A stretch of 64,000 nt of DNA. It comes from Sorghum bicolor (lineage: Eukaryota; Streptophyta; Magnoliopsida; Poales; Poaceae). Numbering within the stretch: position 1 is the first letter of the stretch; every line of letters starts with the position of its first letter. This document shows, one piece after another, positions 23,135 through 40,681 of the stretch. A program made the position numbers and the translations under genes. The DNA lies in contig NC_012876.2 in NCBI RefSeq assembly GCF_000003195.3, positions 61,746,407 through 61,810,406 of the forward strand, written 5' to 3'. A model generated the notes under the pieces. The model was not told the DNA's origin, did not search any database, and saw only the letters and a program-made list of their open reading frames with translations.

Positions 23135-24660
23135 CCCTTCTCCCTCCGGCGGGCGGGTTCCGCCGGCGGCGGCGGCGGCGAGGAAGAGGACGAGGAGGGA
23201 GGCGGCGGCCGGGAAGGAAGAGGGAGGCGAGGGTTTCTGAATCGTGAGGATTTTTTGCTGCTGCTGCCGCCTGTTGGGGGTGTTAAGGACAGTAGATGGG
23301 CTGGGCCGATGCAGTGTGGGTCCAGCAAGACCCATCTGACACTAAGTGGGTCATCTGCCTGCGCTTGGGCTTTGTAATTCCAGTTGGGCCGGAGATTGGC
23401 AGCTGGGTCCCACCTGCCGTAACGGCGGTCGGTTTGGGTCGTAGAACGGTGGCGCCGCACCCGCACCGCAAGGAAACGTATGAAGCCTTCTGTCGCCGCC
23501 GTCCAGGTCCAAATCCAACCCTAGCCGTCAAGGCGTTCGAGCCGCCGCCGCCGCCTCGCACGAAACGCGGCGGAGCCTCCTGCCGCAGCCCCATCCTTCA
23601 TCGGCGAATAGCAAACCGTGGGTCGTGATCGCCGGAGCTGTCGTGGCCTCGAACCGGGAGGAAGGTATTGTCGGCTTCTGCTCCAGCCGCTGGCTAGTTA
23701 GTTTCGGTTTTGTGCGCAGCGCACGAGCAAGTGGTTTGTACATACATACGGTTTCTATCTAAATTAAGCCATCAAGGTGATAGTAGTAGTGCTGATCCGG
23801 TACTCCCGTCCGGCCAAGTTGTTCCAGGGGAGTTTGTGGGAATTTCTACAGATTACTGGAACCATAGTTTTCTGTAAGGATGGTCTGCCGACGCAAACCT
23901 GATGGCCTGTAGAGTGTATACTACTTTTGTTATGGGTATTAACATTCACAGGGTGCTTCTGATGAAACAGCGAGCTCTCTTGTTGTTAAGTATAACGTTA
24001 TTTTTCTTTTCTTTTCTAAAGCACTATCCTAGTCGGTCTCACGTCTCCATCCAGCTTGCAGGGCATTGGCTTAAACTCGCTAGATAGACCTGGCCGAAAC
24101 TTGCTAAATGAAAGAAAGCAAATTCAACGAAGATTTTCATTCTGCGATGAATGGTCAACCTGATTACCGGATGCACATGGCATACATGATACAATTAGTT
24201 CCCCTCCCATATGTAAATAGCTAAATGATGTATCTAACTTTGTTGCTTCGGTTTGATGAGCATTCTTAACCTAACTTTACATCTTGCCATTTGCTTACTG
24301 GGTGGAATGAGCGCAATCCTGATCATACAAGTAGCATATTGTTCATGCATATCTTGAGTTTCTGTTAGACACTTGAATAGCTGGGGTACTAATACCACAC
24401 TTTTGCTTTACAAGTGGGATGCAATTTGAAATGTAAGTCTGTTGTGGGCAGCTTGCCAGCAGCTGTAGTGCTCCTTGTACATTGAACTAACTTTACTTGC
24501 TTCCTTTCTTAATTGAAGGGCAGAGCTGCTGCCCTTCTCTTTCAAAAAATAAAAGAAAATAAAATAAATGTAAGTTGTCCTTAGCTATATTGGTGCTTAC
24601 GGTTTTGTTTATTCTGCTCATTCAGGTTTGAACCTTCTTTAGAAATATACAATAAACAAT
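23135..24660. promoter_or_regulatory. Divergent promoter and MetAP2 leader with a probable leader intron
   Basis: Between the L7-like start (23134) and the MetAP2 start (24661), GGGCC/TGGGC motifs (site II-like) cluster at about 23295-23410, as in promoters of plant translation genes. A GC-rich leader follows to about 23665, where GGAAG|GTATTG resembles a splice donor. TTCAG at about 24625, followed by a short AT-rich leader before the ATG, resembles the acceptor. A ~960-bp 5' untranslated intron for MetAP2 is therefore inferred. Confidence 0.55.
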
Positions 24661-28251
<3,591 letters not shown>

Positions 28252-28684
28252 TTGCTGCTGAACAGGCTCCTGCTGTACTGGGTTGTTTATGCTAAAGAGT
28301 ACACACCGTTTTTTTGCACAACCTGTGTGGCTATGTCCATCTGTTTTATGGACCATATGATATGTCATAGTCCAACAAATAATTTGGCACTATTGCTCTG
28401 ATATTTGAGTTTGGAATATGTGGAAGCGTGTTCTTTTTTCCTAGCAAAAAATGAATCGTACTGCATTCTCTCTCTAGTATATATGATTAGCATTTGTCTG
28501 TCGTGGTTGTGTTCTCCCGTTGCTCTTTTGGATGTGCTACTGCTAACTTCAAGTGGCTAGTTTATCCACAACAATCTGGATACAAAATCGAACCATGCAA
28601 TCTAATTGAAGCTTCTATAAAAAAATTATAACTAGTGTGAACGAAACCGGGGCCAAAAAGAAAAACCACGACAAGTTAAATAAT

Positions 28685-29605
28685 GGAAAAACTCTACTTT
28701 TTCTCTTCCAACTTTTACAAAAGTTCACTTTTCCTTTCTCAACTCCAAAACTAAGCAAATCACCTCCCTCAACTTTTCAAACCATGCATTTTACTTTCTT
28801 GGAGCGGTTTTGAAGGTAGTTTTTTCAACTTTTCAAACCATGCATTTTACCTTCTTGGAGCGGTTTCAAAGGCGGTTTTGCTACAGTCAATAGTGATTTT
28901 GCTACAGTAAGTAAGGTTTTGTCTTTTTTTTTTAAAAAAAATTATTTCGGTTGAATCTTTGAAAAATCATAGTAAATTGTAGAAAAATCATAAAATAGAA
29001 AATCTAATTTTTTTGACTCCACATAAGTAGATCTATATATTAAATATATAATATGATATGCTTTAGTATAAAGTTTTTGCTTTAAAGGTTTTGTCCTTTT
29101 CTTTTATTTATTTATTTGGCTGAATCTTTAAAAAAAATATAGAAAACCATAAAACAGAAAATATAATTTTCTTATACTCCACATGAGTATATATATACAT
29201 AATTAACATATAATATATGTATGTTTTATTCTGACAAAATAATTATAGAAGCTGCAGCTATGAATTATTTCAATTAATTACAAAAAACATAGATCTAAAG
29301 CTACAACAAAAGAATTATACTAAAGTATACCATATTATATATTTACTAACAAAATTAAATTTTATATTTTATGATTTTTCTGTAATTTACTTTGATTTTT
29401 TGAAATATTTAGCCGAAATAAATAAAAAAGACAAAGACAAAACCTTTATAGCAAAATCTTTGTACTAAAGCATATCATATTATATGTTTATTGTATAGAT
29501 CTACTTATGTAGAATCCAGCTTAGGAAGGTGTTTTGTTCTATTTTAGAGTTGAGGGAGGAAAAATGGACTTTCGTAAAATTTGGGGGGAAAAGTAGACTT
29601 TTTCC
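28685..29605. mobile_element. Non-autonomous Mutator-like element
   Basis: The 921-bp element starts GGAAAAACTCTACTTTTTCT and ends AAAAGTAGACTTTTTCC. The two ends form an imperfect inverted repeat of about 80 bp. A perfect 9-bp direct repeat, TTAAATAAT, flanks it (28676-28684 and 29606-29614). A 9-bp target duplication with long terminal inverted repeats is the hallmark of the Mutator superfamily. It has no coding capacity. Internally a 56-bp unit around CAACTTTTCAAACCATGCAT is repeated at 28770 and 28826. It lies between the MetAP2 3' end and the eL38 promoter. Confidence 0.85.
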
Positions 29606-29677
29606 TTAAATAATTTGCTGCTAGATAGGAAGGAACTCGAGCAATATTTCTAGGCGCAAATTCAACGACGATATAGC

Positions 29678-29830
29678 CCAAATAGGCCCAATTGGGCCCA
29701 TCCCGATACGGCCTTCCACAGTGGGAGAGCCCTCGACCTACAGGCCCCACCTGCAGCGAGCGAGGACGTGGGCATTTCCGGAATGGCTCCCTGTCTAGGG
29801 TTTTATCTGCGTGCCCTATATAATAATCTC
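29678..29830 (+). promoter_or_regulatory. eL38 promoter: site II, telo-box and TATA
   Basis: GGCCCA (29685-29690) and TTGGGCCCA (29692-29700) are site II-type elements. TAGGGTTTT (29796-29804) is a telo-box-like motif in reverse, and TATATAATA (29817-29825) is a good TATA box. This combination is known from plant ribosomal protein promoters. Transcription would start at about 29850. Confidence 0.75.
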
Positions 29831-29936
29831 CCCTCCCGCTCCGCCGCCGCCTCCTGCATTCCTTCTTCCCGTTGGATCCCAGCCGCCGCCGCGAGACGAA
29901 GAGCTGAGCTCGGCGACTCCCAGGTCTCGCGAGAAG

Positions 29937-31630
<1,694 letters not shown>

Positions 31631-32095
31631 TTGGATACATGACAAAGTCAAGATGAACTACCAAAGCATCTTTATCAGTAGCAGAGCATGTTATTCTATG
31701 TAATTTTGGAACCTAAGCTATTAGACCTGTCAGTGTTGGATTTGTGGATCTTGAATTTTTGGAGAAATGCCAATTTACCTCGTTCAACGATGCACCGTGA
31801 AGTTTGTTTCTGATTTGACTGCACGTTAATTCAGATTTATGTCTGTGCCCCTTCCATCATACGTTTCCTCTGCAAACGTAGCTACTGGATTCTTGTGGTT
31901 TTATATGATGAAATTTGTGGGGGATGCTTCAGGTTTCCTGTCCTCTTGGAAAATCTCGTCTCGTCACGGTTTGGCATGTGCCTAGAAAAGCAAGGCCTGA
32001 TAACTTACGCTAAATATTATTGAGCTGTTTTATAATGATGATCACAGAACTTGCCTGTTGAAAAATCTTTTTAATTAAGAACTCAATACTTTTAA

Positions 32096-32319
32096 GGCCT
32101 TGTTTAGTTTGTAAAAATTTTGGTTTTGGGCTACTGTAGTACTTTCGTTTTATTTGATAAACATTGTCCAATCATAGAGTAATTAGGCTCAAAAGATTCA
32201 TCTTACAAATTACGGGTAAACTATGTAGTTTTTATTTTTGTCTCTATATTTAATGTGCATGCGACCAAAGATTCGATATAACGGAAAATCTTGAAAATTT
32301 TTGCGAACTAAACAAGGCC
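32096..32319. mobile_element. Tourist-like MITE, intact ends
   Basis: A 224-bp element from GGCCTTGTTTAGTTTG to CGAACTAAACAAGGCC, flanked by TAA on both sides (32093-32095, 32320-32322). The TTA/TAA duplication points to the PIF/Harbinger (Tourist) superfamily. Confidence 0.9.
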
Positions 32320-32800
32320 TAAGATCAAGGAAAAAATTGAAAGAAACAAAAAAGAGTACAACCCGTTCATGCTCATCAAAGTTGTTAGAAGCTAGGAAGT
32401 AGGAGCCCACCGGCGTCGTGAAGGAGCATTTGGAGAGGTGGAGCCTGCTGGCAACTTGGACGACAAACATGGGGAGGAGGAAGCGAAGGGAGACGCCAGG
32501 CTCGTTCGTGGCCGATTCAGATTTCACGTGAAAACAACGCGGGGGAGAAAGCAAGCAGAGGTAGAAGCGTTGCGTTTGTGGTCGTTGGCCTGTTTTTTTT
32601 TTTTTTCTTTGAAACTTATAGAAAACATCATGAGAATCAGAATAAGGTGTCCCCCTTTCCGAGAATCATGTGAATGAGATCGTTCTTTCAAAGAGTTTTG
32701 CATGTTAACACCTCAAAACTCCCTTAAAAATCATTTGGTAAATCAATGATTATGCCCAAGTGAACAAAATGATATGTATAGCGCTCTCTCTCTCTCTCTC

Positions 32801-32954
32801 TCAACTCGAAAATGGGTAAGGGTCACCACATGTTGGTAAACGTTTATGTTGATATTGACGCTCATTGCCTACATATTTCAACTCGAAAATGGGTAAGGGT
32901 CACCACATGTTGGTAAACGTTTATGTTGATATTGACGCTCATTGCCTACATATT
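32801..32954. repeat. Exact 77-bp tandem duplication next to a CT microsatellite
   Basis: The unit starting TCAACTCGAAAATGGGTAAG occupies 32801-32877 and is repeated without visible change at 32878-32954. A (CT)n run at about 32782-32802 abuts its left edge. The identity of the copies implies a recent event. Confidence 0.92.
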
Positions 32955-34073
32955 TCACGTTTGGTTTTAACAGCAAATTCCATGCATGATCGTAGCATAT
33001 ATGTATACTGCCAGGCTCGGTAACTACCAAAATGTTTCAAAATAAATCAACTTTTAGAGTTGTCTTATGTCATTTGTTTTTAAGTTTGATCAAATTTATC
33101 AAAAAAACACCAGAACTTTTTACATGAAATTAGTATAGTTAGGTACAACAAGAAATGTATTTTATAATGTACTTGTTTAGTCACATATATATTACTATTG
33201 TTTTCTAATGAGTTGGTTAAAATTAAGAAAGTTTGACTTTATGACAACTCTACAAGTTAATTATTTTGACAGATGTGGTAACACCAACAACAGCTATGCT
33301 TTGTACTTTAGAGTGTGATGCAAAAGAAAACGAGATGTCAGACCAATCTTTAGATGTGGTCAATATGGACATGGGCTTTGAGAGTAAGGAGAAAGAACGA
33401 TTAAGATGGGCTTGAATAACCAAATCATCTTGGGCCAAATTTCTCTAATTTCGGTAGATCTTTCAGAAGCCATTGCTTCCTCATCATGATTCATGTGTCT
33501 AAAATGGATGATCTTATATTCCAAAATCATTAACTCAAAAAGATCTAAGGCTTTGAGGAGGATGCTTTGGGCATTTGGATACTGTGAGGCTTGAGTCAAT
33601 CATCTCCCCACCTCGATGCTTATCGCCCCCGACATATTTTGACTCCATTTGAGGCCCTGAATCCCAATGACTAAAGTGAGGAAAATTTTAGGGTTTCTCA
33701 GGTCACCACCATATTGAGATCAAGTCCCAGTGCGATGATGGTGCCTACATCATACATGATCAGAATGTCAAATCTCTGTGGGAATAATCCGCTGAAAAGC
33801 CCATGGCAAAAGAAAACGACATTTCAGTCTCTATGACCGGCTGTTGCATTCTATCCCTGTGCGGATAACTAAACCTAAGTGCCAGGCATCAGAGGAATCC
33901 CTCCCAATGACAATTTGTAGTTGCGCAATTACAAACATGCCAAAAGTTCACTATGAGCAAACAACTTGGTGGTGACCAGCCACAGTTCCATGGGCATCTC
34001 AATCTCTCATATGTATAGTTACATTGTAGGAACACACACGAAAAAGACTCTTCATTTATAATGCAAAGTGGTG

Positions 34074-34285
34074 AAATTTTTATGGTAGGCTACTTATTGT
34101 ATGCTTGAAATATAATAAAAATTTCATACATATTGGAACATGTATAACTTAGTTATAGATTTATTTATGTTTATGCTTGTTAAATATAAATAAATCTATA
34201 ACTAAGTTATACATGATCCAATATGTATGAAATTCTTACTACAGCTCAAGCATATAATAGTTAACCCACTATAAAATTTTCACTA
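34074..34285. repeat. Large palindrome (MITE-like)
   Basis: The left arm contains CATACATATTGGAACATGTA and ATAACTTAGTTATAGATTTA. The right arm contains the mirrored TAAATCTATAACTAAGTTAT and ATGATCCAATATGTATG. The arms flank a short TTTATGCTTGTTAAA centre. The structure could fold into a hairpin; its superfamily is undetermined. Confidence 0.7.
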
Positions 34286-34299
34286 CAATTAGACCATAG

Positions 34300-34640
34300 A
34301 AAAAGCATCTATGCATTATTCCAATTAATTACAAAAAAAATAGATTTAATACTACAACAAAAACTTTGTACTAAGAATACTATATTATATATTTACTGTA
34401 TAGATCTACTCACGTAGAATCCAACAAAAATATATTTTATTTTATGACTTTCTATGCCTTTAATAAGATTTTTAAAAGATTCAGCCAAAATAAATAAAAA
34501 ATAAAAAGATAAAACCATCTTTAAAATCGCTTATAACAGGGCTAGAGAGATAAAATAAACAGTTTTAGAAGTTAATAAAGATGTTTTGTCCGATTTTGAA
34601 ATTAAAAAAAAATAAATTTTCGTGAAAGTTGAAAATTGGC
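34300..34640. mobile_element. Fragment of the Mutator-like element family
   Basis: CAATTAATTACAAAAAAAATAG, the ACTACAACAAAA word, ATATTATATATTTACTGTAT and the AGCCAAAATAAATAAAAAAT stretch match the right half of the complete element at 28685-29605 in order and orientation. The outer terminus has diverged. Confidence 0.6.
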
Positions 34641-34718
34641 CTACGTGCTCTGTCCACCTTGCTTTCTATATGGGCCTGTGGGCCGGCCGGCGGCGTTACA
34701 GATAGATACAATGTATTA

Positions 34719-34949
34719 GGCCTGGTTTAGTTCCTAAAAATTTTCAAGATTACCCATCACATCGAATCTTGCGGCACATGCATGGTGCACTAAATATACA
34801 TAAAAACAAAAACTAATTACACAGTTCATTTGTAAATCGCGAGATGAATCTTTTAAGCCTAATTACTCCGTGATTGGACAATGTTTGTCAAATAAAAACA
34901 AAAGTGCTACAGTGTCGAAAATCCAAAATTTTTGCAAACTGAACAAGCC
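34719..34949. mobile_element. Tourist-like MITE, slightly decayed ends
   Basis: It runs from GGCCTGGTTTAGTTCC to GAACAAGCC, with family words CATCACATCGAATCTTGCGG and AATTACACAGTTCATTTGT inside. TTA lies on the left. The right flank reads TATTAG, so the duplication is uncertain. Confidence 0.75.
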
Positions 34950-35164
34950 TATTAGTACGTGCTCAGAAAGTCGGATCAGGCCCGGCCCGGTGGCCCCCAC
35001 ACGCATGTGGGATTGTACCCCCCTGGCAAATGAATGATCCATGTTGCCCTAAAAAAATGAATGATCCATACAATCCTATTCATGTATAGTACTGTATACA
35101 TATGGTTAAGGTTTTTTCTCTTCATTTTATGGAACCCGGGCTGGCTATGTGCATGTAGTTTTTA

Positions 35165-35406
35165 GGCCTTGTTTAGTTCCAAAAAATTTTGCAAAATTTT
35201 TCAGATTCTCCGTCACATCGAATCTTTAGACGCATGCATGGAGTATTAAATATAGATGAAAATAAAAACTAATTGCACAGTTTGGTCGAAATTGACGAGA
35301 CAAATCTTTTGAGCCTAATTAGTCCATAATTTGACAATTTTTGTCAAATACAAACGAAAGTGCTACAGTGTCGATTTTGCAAAAAAATTTGGAACTAAAC
35401 AAGGCC
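35165..35406. mobile_element. Tourist-like MITE, intact
   Basis: A 242-bp element from GGCCTTGTTTAGTTCCAAAA to TTTTGGAACTAAACAAGGCC-like ends (right end GGAACTAAACAAGGCC), with TTA duplicated at 35162-35164 and 35407-35409. It is a good reference copy for the family in this window. Confidence 0.92.
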
Positions 35407-36196
35407 TTATCCAAAACTCTTAGAAATCTCATAGTGCTCGAACACGACACACACTGGTGGTAGCGGTAAGATGGTAACTGCCTCGTTCGTTTGGTTGATA
35501 AGCCGTGGCAGAAAGTACTTTTGGTTGATTTATAGTAACAAAAAATATTATTGAATGCTGGCTGATTCGGCTGATAAGCTCAAGTAAATTATTGCCCGGC
35601 CTATTCTTTTGAGTTTATCTATTAAATCAATCAATCATTTAACAATATTTTTTTCTTTCTCAACAAATCAGTAAACAATGGTTTTATGCGCTAGCAAGCT
35701 TTGATTCTCTTTTTTGTCATAATGTCAGCCATTGCCTGCAGATGGCGATGGATCGTTGATGGGAACATGATCGAGGCTCATCATCATCTCTGCCTTGCCC
35801 ATGCCCACGTTGGCGCGCCTGACATGCTGTTCAGCTGCCACATGCGCATGGAAATTTATGAAACTTAGAGGCGATTTGTATATAGATATAGATATAAACG
35901 AAAAGTGCCAAAATTAATTCCTTTTGCACAAGTGCGACTGTGCGAGAGCACATGCTCACCAACTGTTTTTCAGTTGCCTCACTGCATTGGTCTTCTCTCT
36001 GTGTGATGACCTGTCTGGTGGACCATATGCGGCGCTTGACAGTATATGCAGCAGCAGATCTGGAGTAGATTAATTATTGCTAATAATCACAATGCTTTGG
36101 GGGCCGGGGCCTCGATCTCACTGTCACAATGATGGGTGCCGGCATGGTGAACGAAGTGTTCATTTGAAGCTTTTCCCATTTTATTCAAATCAGTTA

Positions 36197-36418
36197 GGCC
36201 TTGTTTAGTTTTTCAGATTTTCCGTCACATCGAATCTTTAGACGTATGCATGAAGTATTAAATATATACAAAAATAAAAACTAGTTATACAGTTTGATTG
36301 GAATTGACGAGACGAATCTTTTGAGCCTAATTAGTCCATAATTGGACAATATTTATCAAATATAAATGAAATTGGTACTATTCACATTTTGCAAAATATT
36401 TTGCAAGTAAACAAGGCC
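36197..36418. mobile_element. Tourist-like MITE, intact ends
   Basis: A 222-bp element from GGCCTTGTTTAGTTTTTCAG to GTAAACAAGGCC, with TTA at 36194-36196 and 36419-36421. The left subterminal region is shortened by about 20 bp relative to the 35165 copy. Confidence 0.9.
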
Positions 36419-37164
36419 TTAGTAGGAAGGCACGCAAATTAGTGTTCCTGTAGGCTATAACAAAAAGTTAGAGATATGGATCGGAGGCACAAGCATTTTA
36501 TTCGTCACATATAAGTATGTACATGTATACATGCGTTTAGATATCTAAATGACTTTTGCTTTAATTTACACATAGTAAAAGTTAAAGCGACTTATAATTT
36601 AGAATAAATAGAGTAATACTCCATACTTTCAAAGGGGGGAATCACATTATCAGGCCATCAATGGCATTAGATAAACCAAACACTGAACTTTTATAAGCGA
36701 GTTAATACAATAAAGTAATAGTTGTACTTGTTCTTGTGTATAGTACAGCAGTTCCTTGCAAATTGAGCAAAGGCACGAAGATCCTTAAAATGGAATGCGA
36801 CAGTACCAATTCGAGAGTGGAGCCAGAGCATCTTTAATACCCCTTTTTTAATTTGCTCTTCGAGACCTTGGGTCGATGGCCACACGGTTTTGTTTTTCCA
36901 TTTCGAGAAAAAAGGTGGAGGTCTTGCTTGCTTTTCCAGGTAACTTTTGTTGTTCTTTAATAACAAAAATAATTTGGGTTCGTGCCATGTAGCTTCACTT
37001 CTCTTTGGCCTTCTGCTTTCTAGAGGAATTATACCATTATCTATTTTTTTAAAAGAGGGCCAATTTAGGTGAATTAGCTAGATGGATTCATATTAAGTTT
37101 AAAATAAAATATGCATTTAACTACATTTGTGTTGGCAAGGACTTAAACATGTATAGTCTTGGAT

Positions 37165-37375
37165 TTGTTTCGCTGAAATTTAGCTGATAAGCCGGCCGAT
37201 GCTTATTTGTTGTGAGAAAAAACATTGTACCATGTCTGATAAACCGTGTTGATAAGTTCAAGCGAACAAATAAGTGAGTTAATATTTTCCAACTAATAAG
37301 ACGAGTGATGCTTATTAGGCATGGTACAATATTTTTTCTCTCACAACAAATAAGCACCAGCTGGCTTATCTGTCT
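37165..37375. mobile_element. Palindromic MITE with CTGATAAGCC arms
   Basis: The left arm AGCTGATAAGCC...GATGCTTATTTGTTGTGAGA is mirrored by TCTCACAACAAATAAGCACC...GGCTTATCTG on the right, with ACATTGTACCATG versus CATGGTACAATAT inside. The element is non-coding. Decayed relatives appear near 8720-8810 and 35490-35690. Confidence 0.7.
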
Positions 37376-37749
37376 TAGCTTCCTAACATAAAAGGAAAAG
37401 AAAATGAACTATACAAAGTTTGAAGTGAAAGAGAGCAAGAACCATTCTATACATATGAGTAGAATACTAGTTATTTTAACATCTAACTTGCACGATAGCT
37501 CGATTTTCAACATTGAACTATGAAATGAGGTATTGAACGTCCTTGAATAGGCAAACTTTGTCCTTAAACTAGTTTCAAAGGTGGTTTTCTATTTTCTAAA
37601 AACAATGAAACCAGTGGCGGAGCTCTCGGTATGGCAAGGTGGGGCCACTGCCATACCTTGAGCTTGTCTGATACCCACTGTAGCATGTTTTTTCATTCGC
37701 TAAAGATGCTATAAACTATAGTGGATTGTTCTGTTAGACCATATAAGCC

Positions 37750-40488
37750 TGTAACACCCAAAATTTGATTTTCAAATAATAGGATTTAATTTAATTTATT
37801 TAAGTACTTTTGTGGGCATAGAAATCTAGCAACTAAATAATTATGTGGGAATTAAAATTCAGTATAGGTTTAGCAACCTTGATTGAGCATTCATGCTGGA
37901 GCATCTTTATTTATTTGTGCTGCTGGTATATGTTGGATTTTATTTGCTCTCAAAATTTGATTTTAAAAGGCTTTGGAAAATTAAAAAAAAAAAGAAAAAA
38001 AAAAACAGCCGGACTCGGCTTGGTGGCCAATTGGCCGTGAGGCCCAAACTGGCCAGCAGCGCGCGCACTCTCTCCCTCTCCCTCCTTTCTTTGGCTGACG
38101 GTTGGGGCCCCCACGTCAGCGCCCTTTCCTTCTTCCTCCCTGCCGTGCTCGAGCAGGAAACGATTCCTCACCGAATCGGATCCGCGGATCCCGCGATTTC
38201 CTTGCCAAGCGCGCAATCCGACCACTATAAAGCTTCTAGCATCGCTCCCTCGACATGTTTTCGCATCTAGGTCGCCAAAACCGAGTCCCCGTGCCTTGTT
38301 TCGCGAGTTCTGGATCTCGCCGGGAGCTCTTTCCGCCGCCGCGCGTGGACACGCCCCTCTGCTAGCTCTCGGCCCGAGCCAAGCCCCCAGCTTCGTTCGC
38401 GGTGAGCTTCTCGCCCTCCCGGTATTTTCCTTTCAAAAAACGGTGCTCGGAAAGGAGAAGCCGAGGAGCTCCGGCGAGTTTTCGCTCTCTGGCCATGGCG
38501 GCCACCGCATCGGACAGGGAGAGGCCAGCCGGCCACCGCCAAGGACCCCAGGAGCAGCTCGTGACCATCCAACCGACGATCAACGGCCGAGATTAGAACA
38601 TACCTGTTCGCAGGGAATTTTCATAAAGAGTCCCTGGAAAGATTGGTTAATTACCCCGCGGTCCCTGGCGCCCTGGCACAGATTACGTTTCCTTTGATTG
38701 AAAGCGTATTCCTGTCTGTTCAACTTGGTTTATGTTTTCAGCTAATTACAGAACTGCCACTGAACTTAGATAGCTTATAAAATATTCATTTTAACTCTGT
38801 TTTTGTCCATTCAAATTGCGTTAGGTTCGTAATTATATGCTCTACATGATAGAACTATTTATTCTCTGTTTTGAAACTTTTTAATTTTCTGGTACTATTT
38901 AATTAATTATTTCTCTATAGGAAATCTTAGAAAATTCATAACTTTCACGTTTTAATTCCGATTTTCGTGAACTTTACGTTTGTGTGATCGTAGCGCTGCG
39001 TAGAATATTTTGATAAACTTTTATATTTGTTTTACCACTGTTTGGTGTAATGTTCTAATTATACCTTGTTTGCTTTGTGTATGATTGTCTCCATTGGATT
39101 GCGTGTTGTTGATTGATGTTTGGGAATAGACGGTGAGCTGTACGTTGGTGATCAAGACCAAGCTTTTGAGGACCAGCAGGCTCAGGAGAGCTTTGAGCAA
39201 GGCAAGTATAACTTGGGACCATCCTTGTTACCTATTCACTTATAACTACATATATATATCATATGCATGCTACCACCTTGATGACCGTAGCAAAATCATA
39301 GATGATTGTTATCCTGAATTCCTTGTTACCTATTTGGATATGCATTTGGGAAGTTCTTGCTAGTGCTTGATTAATAATCCATGATCTTGTAACATGAATA
39401 TTTGAATATACAATAAACAATAAAATAAGCTTTCTAGCAACTTGAATATAAAGGGTGGAAAGAACTCTAGCTTTTGCTGGATTGATCTTGACCCTCCATA
39501 AGGACTTATCCCTTGGCAAAAGCTGGGACAACTCGTACAACCATGAGGGCTATATGGCTCTGGCTTTAGTCAAGTATGAGTAAGCTTTTCTAGCTTGTTA
39601 GAGGTTACCCGAAAGGGCGGAGGGGCTGAACCGTTTTGGGTATAGTGCGAGCCCCTGTCCTTATGTGTATAGGCTGCGCGTCATTGTGCCATTCGGAAGG
39701 GGGGTATCTATATCTGCGCGCAAAGGAAACCTTGCGGCCCTAACTTGTTAGACGAACCTTTGAAAGACTTCATAGTGAACCCTGCCGGTTTTCCTTGGAA
39801 GTGAGCTAAGAGGTCGACGGGCCTCGGGCAAAAGGGTAAATCACGACTCATGGGTAAAGATGTACAACCTCTGCAGAGTGTTAAATCTGGTATACTAGCC
39901 GTGCCCACGGATACGGGCGGCCCGGAAAACTGACGGAATAAACGGACACTGAAGAACGTGAATAATGATAATAAATGATGGTTTATTATGTTGTTTATAT
40001 GTGTTATTCTTAATTCTTGTATACATTGATCATGTGGTTATGGGATTTAATTATGCTACCTTGACATTTGCTATCCAATGATTAAATATGTTATCAACTA
40101 TTAAAAGCTAAATGCAGTCAAACCAGTGTCAGCTATTTGAGCCTCATGAACCCCTGGTTATACTTGTTGAGTACGATATGTGCTCACTCTTGCAATTTCC
40201 CAACACCCCAGGATATGATAATGAAGGTGACTGGAATGAGGATTATCGTTATGAGTACTAGGTTTGGAGTCAACCAGTCAACAGTGTCCCTGTGTGGAGC
40301 TTCCGTCGAGAGCGTTGTTTAATATTATTATCATTTTTGTGTAAGACTATGTGATTTATTATGTTCCGCTATGTAATAAACACTGCAATGGTACAATTGA
40401 GATTTGTCTACTTATGTGTGCGACTATTCCTGGGGCACATATGAGTCTTTTATGCATCCTATTTTGTTCTTAAAATATGGGTGTGACA
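37750..40488 (+). repeat. 5' long terminal repeat
   Basis: A 2,739-bp repeat bounded by TG and CA. A GC-rich segment at about 38030-38600 follows an AT-rich start. It corresponds base for base, as far as I could compare by eye, to the 3' copy at 46641-49379. Confidence 0.97.
38223..38231 (+). promoter_or_regulatory. Candidate TATA box of the retrotransposon
   Basis: ACTATAAAG, about 475 bp into the 5' LTR and just before a GC-rich leader, is the best TATA box in the LTR. It would set the U3/R boundary near 38255. The same motif recurs in the 3' LTR at an offset of 8,891. Confidence 0.55.
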
Positions 40489-40491
40489 AAT

Positions 40492-40503
40492 TGGTATCAA
40501 AGC
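40492..40503 (+). other. Primer binding site (initiator Met tRNA type)
   Basis: TGGTATCAAAGC begins three bases after the 5' LTR. It matches the plant initiator-methionine tRNA 3' end complement (TGGTATCAGAGC) with one difference, the usual site for plant gypsy elements. Confidence 0.88.
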
Positions 40504-40681
40504 TTTGTTGACTGTAGGACGCAAACCTAGTTAGCAAAGGGTCAAAAATTTAGGTCCTTACTTTACTTACTTCATGCTTCCCACTATGGTCTTGTTATTT
40601 GCTAAAAGTTTATGCTTCTCTATCTTGCTCTATTGTGAAATTATTGCATCCATCTGATCTATGTCTAAAAACTTTTTGTAG

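Larger units (their letters stand above)
31631..37603. other. Repeat-rich spacer
   Basis: After the eL38 3' untranslated region (to about 31900) this 6-kb stretch is AT-rich and filled with small transposable elements, a CT microsatellite (32782-32801) and a tandem duplication, all listed separately. At 33250-33960 there is a stretch of higher complexity with one 79-codon minus-strand frame; I do not recognise it and think it a decayed transposon. At 35490-35690 a TGATAAGC-rich segment resembles the element at 37165-37375. No gene is supported. Confidence 0.55.

Noticed and set aside
33250..33960. Possible gene fragment with a 79-codon minus-strand frame
   Set aside because: No recognisable motif or splice structure; most likely decayed repeat.
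37843..40322. Many small open frames in the LTRs, repeated identically at +8,891
   Set aside because: They are by-products of LTR sequence; none has a domain, and identity between LTRs reflects a young insertion.
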